A stretch of 64,000 nt of DNA from Clostridium pasteurianum BC1 (lineage in GTDB: Bacteria; Bacillota; Clostridia; Clostridiales; Clostridiaceae): contig NC_021182.1 in the NCBI RefSeq assembly GCF_000389635.1, positions 1,860,001 through 1,924,000 of the forward strand, read 5' to 3'. Shown here one piece after another: positions 27,988 through 37,472 of the stretch (position 1 is the first letter of the stretch; every line of letters begins with the position of its first letter). Under the pieces are notes generated by a model that saw nothing but the letters and a program-made list of their open reading frames with translations, made no database searches and was not told where the DNA came from. The translations under genes and the position numbers were made by a program.

Positions 27988-29247
27988 GTGAATTATAAGA
28001 ATAAAGCCAATATTACGTTACTCCTTGTATTTGTAGTTTTTATAATAACTGCAGTTTTAAAATATTTTTATGGAAATCTTGTAATTTTAAATTTTTTCTT
28101 TATAGTGATGGAGGCATCTTTAGTTGGAGGAGCTGCAGATTGGTTTGCCATTACTGCTGTATTTAGTAAACCATTTGGTATATCCTATCATACAGAACTT
28201 ATACCTAAAAATAGGGAAAAGATTATACAGGGTATTTCAACTATGGTGGAGAAAGAATTACTGACTAATGATATTATAAGTAAAAAAATTTCACAATTGA
28301 ATATTATGGAAGAATTAATTGTATTTATAAAAAATAGAAAATATAACATGTTATTGTATATAGAAAAATATATAGATGATTATTTTGCTCAGGATGGTAA
28401 AGAAAAATTACTGTATTTTTATAATAATGGAATTAAAAGCTATATATCAGAAAATAGTATTACAGATAATATAAAATTATTGGCAAAAAAAACAGAGGGA
28501 ACTAAGCAAGAAGAAAATATTGTTGATTTTATTATTGATAATGCTATTAAATTAGGTGAAAATCGGGTTACAAAGGATTTTATTTATAAAAAGCTCATGG
28601 AAATAAAAGAAGCCAAATGCAATAATTTTTTTTCAAGAATGAGTTTCTCTATATTTGAAAAAACTAATAGCGTTAACCTGTTAAGTGCAGCTTCTAGTAT
28701 TCAAAATGGCCTTGTTGAAAGCCTTATAGAAATGAAGAATAAAGATAATAATATGAGAATAAGGCTTAAAGAAGAAATTAGAGACTATGTTTATCACATA
28801 GAATACCATAGGGAAGAAATAGAAAAATTTAAAATGAAAGTATTTCAGGAAATTGATATAAACTTTATAATAGAGCACATTACAAATTTAAGAAATGATA
28901 AAAGCTCAATATTATCACAATGGTTAATTGAACAAATAGAATTTTGTTTTGAAAAATTTACTAAAAATGATAATTTAAAAAAATATGTAGAAAATATTCT
29001 TAAGCATATTGTGCTTGGCTTTGCAGAAAAGGAACACGGGTTTATAGGTACCCTTGTAAGTGAAACCTTAAATGAATTTGATGATAAAAAATTAAATTCA
29101 TTTATAGAAGATAAATTTGGAAATGACTTACAATGGATAAGAATTAACGGTTCTGTAGTTGGAGGAATTATAGGAGCATTGATGTTCTTATTTTTAAATT
29201 TGTTATATGACCCCTATGTAGTGCCTGTTATAAGGAAGTTTTTCTAA
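27988..29247 (+). CDS. DUF445 family membrane-anchored protein (second of two)
   Basis: A 419-residue paralogue of the preceding gene: LVGGAADWFAITAVFSKPFG near the N-terminus, then ELIPKNREKIIQGISTMVEKE, a lysine-rich helical middle, and WIRINGSVVGGIIGALMFL at the C-terminus. GTG 27988 fits the AGGGAAG ribosome site better than the in-frame GTG at 27979. Two copies in tandem point to a local duplication and perhaps a heteromeric complex; function unknown. Confidence 0.85.
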   Translation: MNYKNKANITLLLVFVVFIITAVLKYFYGNLVILNFFFIVMEASLVGGAADWFAITAVFSKPFGISYHTELIPKNREKIIQGISTMVEKELLTNDIISKKISQLNIMEELIVFIKNRKYNMLLYIEKYIDDYFAQDGKEKLLYFYNNGIKSYISENSITDNIKLLAKKTEGTKQEENIVDFIIDNAIKLGENRVTKDFIYKKLMEIKEAKCNNFFSRMSFSIFEKTNSVNLLSAASSIQNGLVESLIEMKNKDNNMRIRLKEEIRDYVYHIEYHREEIEKFKMKVFQEIDINFIIEHITNLRNDKSSILSQWLIEQIEFCFEKFTKNDNLKKYVENILKHIVLGFAEKEHGFIGTLVSETLNEFDDKKLNSFIEDKFGNDLQWIRINGSVVGGIIGALMFLFLNLLYDPYVVPVIRKFF

Positions 29248-29400
29248 AAAATTTATTATTTAAAAATAAAATTTTTTTACGGGAAATAATATAGTTTCCC
29301 TTTGAAAATGGGATGAAAAGTACCTGTATCAGCAAGCGAATGTTTGAAAAATCAATGAATTATAATTGTGGATTAGATAAATACAAGGAGTGAGTAATTT

Positions 29401-30711
29401 TTGATTGGAGAAATAGCTATAATAATTTTACTTGTAATAATAAATGCATTTTTTGCAGCAGCAGAAATTAGTATAATATCATTAAAAGAAATAAGTATTG
29501 AAAAAAGAGCTAGTGAAGGAGATAAAAAGGCTAAATTGCTTTTAAATATATTAAAAGAGCCTAGTAAATTTTTAGCAACTATTCAGGTAGGTATTACTCT
29601 AACTAGTTTTTTTACATCTGCAGCAGCAGCAGTTGGACTATCTAATAGTTTTGAAATCTTTTTAAAAAATTCCGGCATCCGTTTTTTTATGGATAATGGA
29701 GCAAAAATTTCTTTTATATTTGTAACCATAGTGATATCCTTCTTTTCATTGCTCTTTGGAGAATTATTACCAAAGAGAATAGCCCTTACAAGATCAGAAT
29801 TTATAGCAGATAAATCTATAGGCATTATTAACATTATCAATATAGTCAGTAAGCCTATAGTAGAGGCACTTACTGCTTGTACTAATTTCTTTGTTAGAAT
29901 AATACTTGGAAAAGATACCAATAGAGAAGAGGATATAACAGAGGAAGAAATAAAAATGATGATAAATGTAGGGGAAGAAAAGGGTATTTTTCAGTCTATG
30001 GAAACTAAGATGATAAATAGTATTTTCCAATTTGACGATACCACTGTAGTAGACATAATGACACCAAGACCAGATGTAATTGCACTAAATATAGAAAGTG
30101 ATTTTGAAGAAACCATAAAGGTAATAACAGAAGAAAAATATTCTAGAATTCCTGTATATAAGGATAATATAGATAATATTGTTGGTATATTATATAGCAA
30201 GGATATAATTGACTATATGGCCTTTAAAATGGAAGATGAAAAGTTTCATTTAAATAATTTTATAAAGGAACCTTTCTTTGTAATAGAATATAAAAAAATT
30301 GATGATCTTTTAAGAGATATGCAAAAAAGGAATGTACATATATGTATAGTAATAGATGAATATGGAACCACTGCTGGTATTGCTACTATTGAAGATATGC
30401 TGGAAGAGATAGTTGGAAATATTTATGATGAATACGATGAAAAAGAGGAGGAAGTACATAAAACTGGTGATAATCAATTTGAAATTGATGCTGGAATAAA
30501 TATGATAGAATTAAATCAACTTTTACAAACAGATTATGAAGAAAATTATGATACTGTAAGTGGTTTGATATTAGATAAAATAGGTAGATTGCCAAAAGAA
30601 GGAGAAAGTATTGTAATTAAAGATTTTATTTTTAAGATTCTTTCAGTAAAAAAGAAAAGAATAAAGAGAATATTGATAACTAAAAATAAAGATGAGGAAA
30701 TAATCAAATAA
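29401..30711 (+). CDS. CNNM/CBS/CorC_HlyC-type membrane protein (hemolysin family)
   Basis: A 436-residue protein in the usual domain order: N-terminal CNNM (DUF21) membrane domain with NAFFAAAEISIISL and ATIQVGITLTSFF, a CBS pair starting near VDIMTPRPDVIALN (about residue 218) and ending near TTAGIATIEDMLEEIVGNIYDEYDEE-like sequence, and a C-terminal CorC_HlyC domain. Relatives are linked to Mg2+ or Na+ export, and the old name hemolysin is usually misleading. It starts with TTG at 29401 behind AAGGAG. Confidence 0.9.
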   Translation: MIGEIAIIILLVIINAFFAAAEISIISLKEISIEKRASEGDKKAKLLLNILKEPSKFLATIQVGITLTSFFTSAAAAVGLSNSFEIFLKNSGIRFFMDNGAKISFIFVTIVISFFSLLFGELLPKRIALTRSEFIADKSIGIINIINIVSKPIVEALTACTNFFVRIILGKDTNREEDITEEEIKMMINVGEEKGIFQSMETKMINSIFQFDDTTVVDIMTPRPDVIALNIESDFEETIKVITEEKYSRIPVYKDNIDNIVGILYSKDIIDYMAFKMEDEKFHLNNFIKEPFFVIEYKKIDDLLRDMQKRNVHICIVIDEYGTTAGIATIEDMLEEIVGNIYDEYDEKEEEVHKTGDNQFEIDAGINMIELNQLLQTDYEENYDTVSGLILDKIGRLPKEGESIVIKDFIFKILSVKKKRIKRILITKNKDEEIIK

Positions 30712-30907
30712 TATATGAAAAAAATAACAAATGTAAGATATTAGAATTGCTATTGAGAAAACTTTTATTTAGTAGTAATATTAAAGTATGGATTTAATAA
30801 AGTTTTATTTAAAATGAATTATGAATGGGAACTGTCACTTAGGAAGATTCATTGTTGTAAAGGGCAGTTTGGTTAAATAAAAATTATTATTGAGGAAGTG
30901 TTAGTTT

Positions 30908-31357
30908 TTGCAAAATGGCAAATGTGTGGTATGTGGAAAAGCAGGAGAAAAACACCATATAATTTTTAAATGTGAAGGCGGGCTTGATTTTCCGTTAAAC
31001 TATATTTATCTTTGCGCTGAACATCATAGAGGGAAAAAAAGTCCACACAGAAATAAAAAAATAAATCTTATGTATAAATTAGAATTTCAAAATAAACTAA
31101 ACAATATTCTCACTAAAGACTATTATTTTATGGATGACATTATGAGGATTTTATCTTTAAATTCATCTCAAGTTAGAAGTATCTGTAAAAAGTTCAAGCT
31201 CTATAAAGAGGGTTATAAACGTGATGACATAATAAGAAGGCTTATGGGTGGAAAATTTTATTATGATTTTATGTTGGATGAATTTTATGATGATTCCTGG
31301 AATATAACTGATAAATTCATAAATGATAATGATTTATATGATAATTGTGAATTTTAA
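30908..31357 (+). CDS. HNH-type protein with C-terminal helical domain
   Basis: A 149-residue protein. Residues 1-45 hold an HNH-like zinc site: CVVCGKAGEKHHIIF, then LNYIYLCAEHHRG with the second CxxHH-like ligands. The remainder is helical, with a segment SLNSSQVRSICKKFKLYKEG that looks like a helix-turn-helix. The fold suggests a nuclease or DNA-binding protein, but a catalytic role is unproven. TTG 30908 follows GAGGAAG. A terminator comes immediately after. Confidence 0.72.
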   Translation: MQNGKCVVCGKAGEKHHIIFKCEGGLDFPLNYIYLCAEHHRGKKSPHRNKKINLMYKLEFQNKLNNILTKDYYFMDDIMRILSLNSSQVRSICKKFKLYKEGYKRDDIIRRLMGGKFYYDFMLDEFYDDSWNITDKFINDNDLYDNCEF

Positions 31358-31365
31358 ATAGTAAG

Positions 31366-31428
31366 AACACGGTTGAAATTTTTTAATATTGTATAACACG
31401 ATATTAAAGATAAAGCCGTGTTTTTTTA
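31366..31428 (+). terminator. Terminator after the HNH gene
   Basis: AACACGG (31366-31372) pairs with CCGTGTT (31416-31422), followed by TTTTTT. The rest of the gap to 31658 is AT-rich with a short palindrome ATGTTCATGAACAT and no gene. Confidence 0.7.
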
Positions 31429-31658
31429 TTTGCATTTTTAAAACCATAAATGTTATAAAAATCATAGTAATTATAATTAGAATTTGGGAAACATAAGTGT
31501 GTAGATATTTACTTTAATTTAAATAAAGCAAGCTATGTTCATGAACATTAATATTTTTGTATTTATTTTTAAAATTTCTTGTAAAGAAAATAAATCTTAT
31601 AGATGGCTTGCTAAATTAAAATCCACTATTTAAGTGAAATTGAAAGGAAGGATTATAT

Positions 31659-31799
31659 ATGAGTAATGATTTAACGAATACAAAAAATAATAAAAAAGAA
31701 GATGGAAATTTTAAAAAGAAAAATATTAAGCATAGTCCAAAGGATGAAAGTGCAAGAGCAGCAGTAGATAAAAAAATGAAAGTAACTGGTGAATTTTGA
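31659..31799 (+). CDS. Small basic hydrophilic protein (46 aa)
   Basis: ATG 31659 behind GAAAGGAAGG opens a 46-codon frame, very rich in Lys and Asn (NNKKEDGNFKKKNIKHSPKD), ending in KMKVTGEF. No family is recognised. It is followed by a second small hydrophilic gene at 31821 and faces a SASP gene, so a spore-associated role is possible but unproven. Confidence 0.55.
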   Translation: MSNDLTNTKNNKKEDGNFKKKNIKHSPKDESARAAVDKKMKVTGEF

Positions 31800-31820
31800 A
31801 TGGAAGGAGTGACTGATATT

Positions 31821-31958
31821 ATGGCAAAGGAAAGTGAAACAAATCATAGACCTAAAAGAGAAAATGCAGGTAATGAACCTAAGAACTGGTCACACAATCC
31901 TAATAGTGCAAAATATCATTCCAGAAGTGCTGAATATAAAGCAGATGAAAAAAGATAA
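31821..31958 (+). CDS. Small hydrophilic protein (45 aa), possibly spore-associated
   Basis: ATG 31821 with AAGGAG 11 nt before it. The 45 residues are polar and Asn/Lys/Arg/His-rich (NHRPKRENAGNEPKNWSHNP, then SAKYHSRSAEYKADEKR), like minor small spore proteins in composition. It is 21 bp after the previous small gene, likely one transcript. No family assignment. Confidence 0.55.
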   Translation: MAKESETNHRPKRENAGNEPKNWSHNPNSAKYHSRSAEYKADEKR

Positions 31959-31981
31959 ATTATTTTTAATTGTAGAATAGT

Positions 31982-32026
31982 TAAAAAGCTGTTTGAAAAT
32001 GCATATTTATGTATTTTCAAACAGCT
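31982..32026 (-). terminator. Long-stem terminator of the SASP gene
   Basis: A 19-bp stem with one G-U pair (31987-32005 with 32008-32026). On the minus strand TTTTT follows, consistent with termination of the SASP gene. Confidence 0.75.
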
Positions 32027-32056
32027 CCTATATCTAATAAGTAATTTTGAAATAGA

Positions 32057-32257
32057 TTATTTATTGCTAATATTGTTTTCGTATTGTTGAACTATTTTTT
32101 TAACCATTTGACCACCAACGGATCCATTTTGTCTTGAAGTAAGATTTCCGTTGTATCCATCAGTTAATGGAGTTCCAACCTCTTTTGCTGATTCTAATTT
32201 AAATTTATTTAAAGCTTCTTTTGCTTCTGGTACTAATACTCTATTATTACTAGCCAT
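32057..32257 (-). CDS. Alpha/beta-type small acid-soluble spore protein
   Basis: A 66-residue SASP that coats and protects spore DNA. The family segments are PEAKEALNKFKLESAKEVG (containing the germination protease site region) and LTSRQNGSVGGQMVKKIVQQYE. Length and both conserved helices are complete. An AGGAGG ribosome site precedes the ATG. Expression from a forespore sigma-G promoter is expected from the family; the motif was not resolved. Confidence 0.95.
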   Translation of the reverse strand: MASNNRVLVPEAKEALNKFKLESAKEVGTPLTDGYNGNLTSRQNGSVGGQMVKKIVQQYENNISNK

Positions 32258-32449
32258 TTATATGACCTCCTTTATATTTTATGGTATTATATTGTCCAAA
32301 GGAGAAAAATATATGTTAGGGAAACAGCGGATATAGAGGGATTTATATTTTATTATTCTATTTTTATTGAAAACTAACCTTATTAATGTAATAATGTCTT
32401 TAATTATTAATAATAGATAATTTTTATGTAGAGCGTAGGTGAGAATACT

Positions 32450-32986
32450 GTGAATAGAATTATATGCTTAGTAGGTGAATCTGGTGCTGGCAAATCAATT
32501 ACAGCAGAATGTTTAGAAAGAGAAGGATACAATTATATAAAAAGTTATACTACAAGACCTAAAAGAAACAAAAATGAAAATGGTCATATATTTGTAGATG
32601 AAAATTATTTTAAAAATAAATATGAAGGTATAAACTACTCAGATGAGCTTATTGCCTATACAGAATTCCATGGGTACCGTTACTGGAGTACTAGAGAACA
32701 ATATAGGGAAAAAGAGTTTTCGGTTTATGTAGTAGAACCTATAGGAGCAGAAAAATTAAAAAAGATCATTAGGAACTGTAAAATTATAGTTGTATACCTG
32801 AAGGTGGATAGAGATGAACGATATAGAAGAATGTGCAAAGATAGAGGAGAAAAACAAGCATTAGCAAGGCTATCATATGACAGTGAATCGGGTATATTTG
32901 ATATAATTCAATGTGATTATGTAGTGGATGCAAATAGAGATATAGAAGATGTAGTCTGCGATGTTAAGAAAATAGTACAAAAATAA
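32450..32986 (+). CDS. Guanylate-kinase-like P-loop kinase
   Basis: A 178-residue protein with P-loop GESGAGKS (about residues 8-15), SYTTRPKRNKNENGHIFV as in the GMP-binding part of guanylate kinases, and VVYLKVDRDERYRRMCKDRG as the lid/arginine region. It is shorter than bacterial Gmk (about 205) and diverges in the GMP site, so it is not necessarily the housekeeping enzyme. It starts at GTG 32450 and is monocistronic, ahead of the lytS gene. Confidence 0.78.
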   Translation: MNRIICLVGESGAGKSITAECLEREGYNYIKSYTTRPKRNKNENGHIFVDENYFKNKYEGINYSDELIAYTEFHGYRYWSTREQYREKEFSVYVVEPIGAEKLKKIIRNCKIIVVYLKVDRDERYRRMCKDRGEKQALARLSYDSESGIFDIIQCDYVVDANRDIEDVVCDVKKIVQK

Positions 32987-33113
32987 AAGTACACTTGGAT
33001 TTTTAATAGTTTAAATTTTTAGTTCTCCAATCAAATAAGCCCTTTATTTTATCATTTATAGGAGATTTAGGTATTCAAAATATGTATAAATTGACTTTGA
33101 AAGGAATTTATTT

Positions 33114-34772
33114 ATGTTATTGTATATTTTTAATATGTTAACTATGCTCATGGAAAGAGCTATGTGGCTTTTGTTAATTTTATTTATAGTCACTAGAATA
33201 AAGAGCTTTAGAAAAATATTTCAAAAGGACAATTATGAAAAAAAGGATATAGCAATTATATGTGCTATATTTTCAGCTTTTGCCATTTTGGAAACTTATT
33301 CAGGTATTAGGGTAGATGGATCTTTAGTAAACATAAGAATAATAACTATAGTATCTGCTGGTATATTATTTGGACCTGAGGTTGGAATAATAACTGGACT
33401 AGTTGCAGGAACCCATAGATTTCTAATAGATATTCATGGAGTAACATCTATTCCGTGTCTTATAACAAGTATAGTAGCAGGAATCTCATCTGGATATGTA
33501 AATAAAAGAGTTGAAAGAAAGTATTTATATATAGCAGGAATTTTGCTGGGTATGATTTGTGAAATATTGACTATGGTATTTATATTAATAATGACAAAAC
33601 CCTATGAACTTGGATTAAATATAGTTTCCAAAATATCAATTCCAATGATACTAGGAGAAATAAGCGTGGGATTTATTATACTTCTAATGCAGTTTGTAGA
33701 GGATGAAAAGGAAATGATAGCAGGCCAGCAATCTAAGCTTGCACTGGATATTGCCAATGAAACTCTTCCCTATTTTAGAAACATAAATAATGAATCTTTA
33801 AGAAAGATATGTATCATTATTAAAGAACATATGCATGCAGATGCAGTATCTATAACTGATAAAACTACCGTACTTGCTTATGTTGGGGTTGATGAGGAAA
33901 TATACAACGTAGAAAATAAAGTAGTAAATGAAACAACCAAGACCGCAATTTTAAAAAATGAAATACTTATAAATAATGATAGCTTAAAAAATGGTCATAG
34001 TAATTTAAAATCTGCAATAATAATTCCATTTGAAGATAAGAATGGAGTAAATGGTACGCTAAAAATATATTATAAAGACTCTAATAAAATAACCTATTCC
34101 ATTAAAGCTCTTACTATTGGTTTATCACAGATAATATCAACTTTGATGGAAGTATCAAAGGTCGAACAGATAAAGGAAACTGCAAACAAGGCTGAAATAA
34201 GGGCACTTCAAAGGCAGATTAATCCACATTTTTTATTCAATGCATTAAATGCAATAACATCATTTATAAGAATAAATCCTGACAAAGCCAGAGAACTCAT
34301 AATAAATCTGTCAAGTTATCTAAGGTATAATCTTGAAATCAATGATGAGTTAATTGATATAAAAAAGGAGCTAAAACAGGTTAAGGATTTTGTAGAAATA
34401 GAAAAGGCAAGATTTGGGGACAAGCTTAATCTTATATATGATATTGATGATGTAAATATAAAAGTGCCAAGCCTTATTATACAGCCATTAGTAGAAAATG
34501 CAATAATTCACGGCATACTTCCAAAGAAGGGTAAGGGAACAATAAAATTAAGTGTCAAAAATTGTGAAGATGAGAGCGTCAAAATAACTGTTGAAGACAG
34601 CGGTGTAGGAATAAGTGAAGATATCATAAAAAATGTCTATAGTGGAAACGTGCCTGAAAATAAAATTGGTCTTTATAACGTTTATTTAAGACTTAAACTT
34701 ATTTACGGTGAAGGTATTAAAATTAAAAGATTAGAAAAGGGTACAAGAATGGAATTTTTAATTAGGAGATGA
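33114..34772 (+). CDS. lytS: LytS-family sensor histidine kinase
   Basis: A 552-residue membrane kinase: N-terminal 5TM-LYT sensor (about residues 1-200, with GIRVDGSLVNIRIITIVSAG and ITGLVAGTHRF), a GAF-like domain (about 215-355), then the His_kinase region ALQRQINPHFLFNALNAI carrying the phospho-acceptor His, and an HATPase domain with LVENAIIHGI and VEDSGVGIS. Relatives sense pyruvate or membrane state. It is followed 4 bp later by the cognate LytTR regulator, with overlapping ribosome site. Confidence 0.92.
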   Translation: MLLYIFNMLTMLMERAMWLLLILFIVTRIKSFRKIFQKDNYEKKDIAIICAIFSAFAILETYSGIRVDGSLVNIRIITIVSAGILFGPEVGIITGLVAGTHRFLIDIHGVTSIPCLITSIVAGISSGYVNKRVERKYLYIAGILLGMICEILTMVFILIMTKPYELGLNIVSKISIPMILGEISVGFIILLMQFVEDEKEMIAGQQSKLALDIANETLPYFRNINNESLRKICIIIKEHMHADAVSITDKTTVLAYVGVDEEIYNVENKVVNETTKTAILKNEILINNDSLKNGHSNLKSAIIIPFEDKNGVNGTLKIYYKDSNKITYSIKALTIGLSQIISTLMEVSKVEQIKETANKAEIRALQRQINPHFLFNALNAITSFIRINPDKARELIINLSSYLRYNLEINDELIDIKKELKQVKDFVEIEKARFGDKLNLIYDIDDVNIKVPSLIIQPLVENAIIHGILPKKGKGTIKLSVKNCEDESVKITVEDSGVGISEDIIKNVYSGNVPENKIGLYNVYLRLKLIYGEGIKIKRLEKGTRMEFLIRR

Positions 34773-34776
34773 TACT

Positions 34777-35493
34777 GTGAATTGTATAATAGTTGAGGAC
34801 GAATTTTTGGCCAGAGAGGAACTAAAGTATTTTATCAAAAATTTCAGTAATATTGAAATAACAGGTGAGTTTGAAGATGGAATAGAAGTTCTAAAATTTT
34901 TACAGAATAATAAAGTGGATGTTATATTTTTAGACATTAACATAAGTGGTATAGATGGAGTTGTTATTGCAAAGAATATAAGTAAATTTTCTGAAAAACC
35001 ATATATAGTATTTATAACAGCATACAAAGAACATGCAGTAGAAGCTTTTGAAATAGAAGCCTTTGATTATATCCTAAAGCCTTATGACGAAACTAGAATT
35101 AAATCTATGTTAAAAAAGCTTGAACTTACCTATAATTCTCAAAAGGGAGAACTACACACAATTTCAAATAGAATAAATCTATTCAAAAACGACAAGATAA
35201 TAGTTACAAATATAGATGATATATACTATTGTGAGGCAAAAGAAAGGGAAACTTGTGTACTGACTAAAACTGAGGAATACTTTGTAAAAATGTCAATATC
35301 AGAATTTTATGATACTCTACCTAAAGAGATGTTTTTTAGATGTCATAGATCCTACATTGTAAATCTTACAAAAATAAAAGAAATAATACCATGGTTTAAT
35401 AATACGTATAATTTAAGGCTTAAGAATGTTACAGAAGAAATACCTGTGAGCAGGAGCAATGTAAAAAAATTCAAGCAGATTATGAATATATAA
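34777..35493 (+). CDS. LytTR-family response regulator
   Basis: A 238-residue protein: receiver domain with acidic pair ED (residues 7-8), phospho-acceptor D53 in IFLDINISG and K in YILKPYD, then a LytTR DNA-binding domain from about residue 135 (IIVTNIDDIYYCEAKERET, MFFRCHRSYIVNLTKIKEI, PVSRSNVKKFKQIM). Partner of the LytS kinase just upstream. The nearest downstream gene, an OFA-family carrier 134 bp away, is a candidate target by comparison with LytS-type systems that control pyruvate carriers. Confidence 0.93.
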   Translation: MNCIIVEDEFLAREELKYFIKNFSNIEITGEFEDGIEVLKFLQNNKVDVIFLDINISGIDGVVIAKNISKFSEKPYIVFITAYKEHAVEAFEIEAFDYILKPYDETRIKSMLKKLELTYNSQKGELHTISNRINLFKNDKIIVTNIDDIYYCEAKERETCVLTKTEEYFVKMSISEFYDTLPKEMFFRCHRSYIVNLTKIKEIIPWFNNTYNLRLKNVTEEIPVSRSNVKKFKQIMNI

Positions 35494-35627
35494 ATGTATT
35501 CTATGTAATTATAATATCATCTCATTCATGAAAGAACCTCAATCCTTATATATGGATATATAATAAAGTCAAGCAAAAGGAAAGGCAGTATTTATGCTAT
35601 AACTTTGATATAAGGAGTGGGGGAATA

Positions 35628-36845
35628 ATGTTAAAAACTGAAAAGGAATACAAAAGTAAACTTTTAATATTAGCAGGAACTGTGATTGCTCAAATAGGTC
35701 TTGGAACGATTTATACATGGAGCTTGTTTAATCAGCCTATTGCAGATAAGTTTGGTTGGCAGCTTAGCAAAGTAGCAGTGGCTTTTTCAATTACTAGTTT
35801 TGCATTAGCATTTTCAACTTTATTTGCAGGAAAAATCCAAGATAAAATTGGAATAAGAAAACTTGTTACTTTGGCTGGAATAATACTGGGGCTAGGACTT
35901 ATATTAACTTCTAAGGCAAGCTCACTTGGGATGCTTTATTTGACAGCAGGAGTAATTGTGGGGGCGGCAGATGGAATAGCCTATATTACTGTACTTTCAA
36001 ATTGTATAAAATGGTTTCCAGAGAAAAAAGGCGTTATATCAGGAATTTCTATAGGAGCTTATGGAGCTGGAAGTTTAATCTTTAAGTATATAAATTCATA
36101 TGTTATAGGGTCTAAAGGTTTTACATTTGCCTTTTTATGTTGGGGCATTATAGCCTTTGTACTGATATCTGGTGGTGCACAGCTGTTAAAGGATGCACCA
36201 GATGCAAAGCCAGTATCAGATGCTAAATCTGAAGTTAGGAATTATACACCAGTACAGATGCTGAAGAAAAAAGAAGCATATTTATTGTTCATTATAATGT
36301 TTACTGCATGTATGAGTGGACTTTATCTTATAGGTATTGTTAAAGACATTGGCGTTCAATTAGCAGGACTTAATCCTGTAGTAGCAGCAAATGCTGTTGC
36401 TATGGTTGCTATTTTTAATACATCAGGAAGAATTATTTTGGGAGCTCTATCAGATAAAGTTGGAAGACTTAAAGTGGTATTATTTGGTTTAATAGTAACA
36501 GCTGTAAGTATGTTTATTATGGATACGGTGCACATGAATTTTGGAATATTCTTTGCCTGTGTAGCTGCAGTTGCATTTTGTTTTGGTGGAAACATTACTG
36601 TATTCCCAGCAATTGTAGGAGATTTTTTCGGACTTAAGAATCACAGTAAGAACTATGGGATAATATATCAAGGATTTGGTATAGGAGCACTTTCAGGATC
36701 GATTATAGCCGGTATTGCAGGAAGTTTTAAAGCAACCTTTGTTGTCATAGGTATAATGTGCTTAATTTCAATTGTTATTGCACTTACTATAAAAATGCCA
36801 CAAGAAAAAGCGTCAAAAGAAAGAACAAGCAAAATAACTGTATAA
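35628..36845 (+). CDS. OFA-family MFS transporter (oxalate/formate antiporter-like)
   Basis: A 405-residue 12-helix MFS carrier of the OFA group: IGLGTIYTWSLFNQPIADKFGW in TM1, AGKIQDKIGIRK in the loop 2-3 signature, and GGNITVFPAIVGDFFGLKNHSKNYG in TM10-11. OFA carriers move small carboxylates such as oxalate, formate, lactate or pyruvate. It follows the LytS/LytTR pair, which makes control by pyruvate or another organic acid plausible; substrate unproven. Confidence 0.85.
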   Translation: MLKTEKEYKSKLLILAGTVIAQIGLGTIYTWSLFNQPIADKFGWQLSKVAVAFSITSFALAFSTLFAGKIQDKIGIRKLVTLAGIILGLGLILTSKASSLGMLYLTAGVIVGAADGIAYITVLSNCIKWFPEKKGVISGISIGAYGAGSLIFKYINSYVIGSKGFTFAFLCWGIIAFVLISGGAQLLKDAPDAKPVSDAKSEVRNYTPVQMLKKKEAYLLFIIMFTACMSGLYLIGIVKDIGVQLAGLNPVVAANAVAMVAIFNTSGRIILGALSDKVGRLKVVLFGLIVTAVSMFIMDTVHMNFGIFFACVAAVAFCFGGNITVFPAIVGDFFGLKNHSKNYGIIYQGFGIGALSGSIIAGIAGSFKATFVVIGIMCLISIVIALTIKMPQEKASKERTSKITV

Positions 36846-36848
36846 ATA

Positions 36849-36897
36849 AAAAAGCTGTATCAAATAGTCTTTGAACTAGATGATACAGCTTTTTTTT
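36849..36897 (+). terminator. Terminator after the OFA carrier
   Basis: AAAAAGCTGTATCA (36849-36862) pairs with TGATACAGCTTTTT (36881-36894), followed by T residues. Confidence 0.85.
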
Positions 36898-36904
36898 AAT
36901 TTTC

Positions 36905-36928
36905 TGGTGCCGATGTTGGATTCATGAA
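36905..36928. other. Fragment resembling the 3' end of tRNA-Leu
   Basis: TGGTGCCGATG at about 36905 is identical to the CCA-end/acceptor stretch of the tRNA-Leu gene at 40702-40712 (same strand sense), then diverges after a few bases. It could be an old integration scar or chance similarity. Confidence 0.3.
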
Positions 36929-37061
36929 AGTGCATTTTTCATAAATTCAAACGTTGTTTATAAATTATAGGTTTAGATTACTTATTAGTTTAAGCTATCC
37001 CACCAAGTTCGTATTAAGCAATGTACTAATTATAACTTGGATTAAACAGTATTTCCAGATT

Positions 37062-37262
37062 TTATTTATAAAATAAAAAAGATGAAAGAAATCCTGAATA
37101 TGTTGCAAAACAATTATACATAATTACTAGCAATGAAATACATAGAATTAATATAAGAAAAATATTAGTTAAAGCAATACTTTTTATTTCTTCCACGATT
37201 TTTATAATCATATCAGTTTTCTTTTGCATTGAATAATTAAGATCATGATAATATTTATACAT
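37062..37262 (-). CDS. Small membrane protein (66 aa)
   Basis: ATG at 37262-37260 on the minus strand has a GGAGG 6 nt upstream. The N-terminal half is soluble (YHDLNYSMQKKTDMIIKIVE), the C-terminal half is one or two membrane helices (IFLILILCISLLVIMYN). No family recognised. It lies alone between the OFA carrier and the O-methyltransferase. Confidence 0.6.
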   Translation of the reverse strand: MYKYYHDLNYSMQKKTDMIIKIVEEIKSIALTNIFLILILCISLLVIMYNCFATYSGFLSSFLFYK

Positions 37263-37472
37263 AAGTCCTCCAATTAAATAATTCAGTAAATTATATAGCA
37301 TTTAAAGGAATTTTATGACAAATTTATAAATATATTAAAATGTTTGCAAGTTGAAAATCTATAAACTATATGGTAATATATCTATGTAATATTAGACAAA
37401 ATTGTGTAATGTCTATGTATAATATACTTTCAAGAAATGAGAGGGAAAAGTTATTAATTAAGAGGTGATTTT

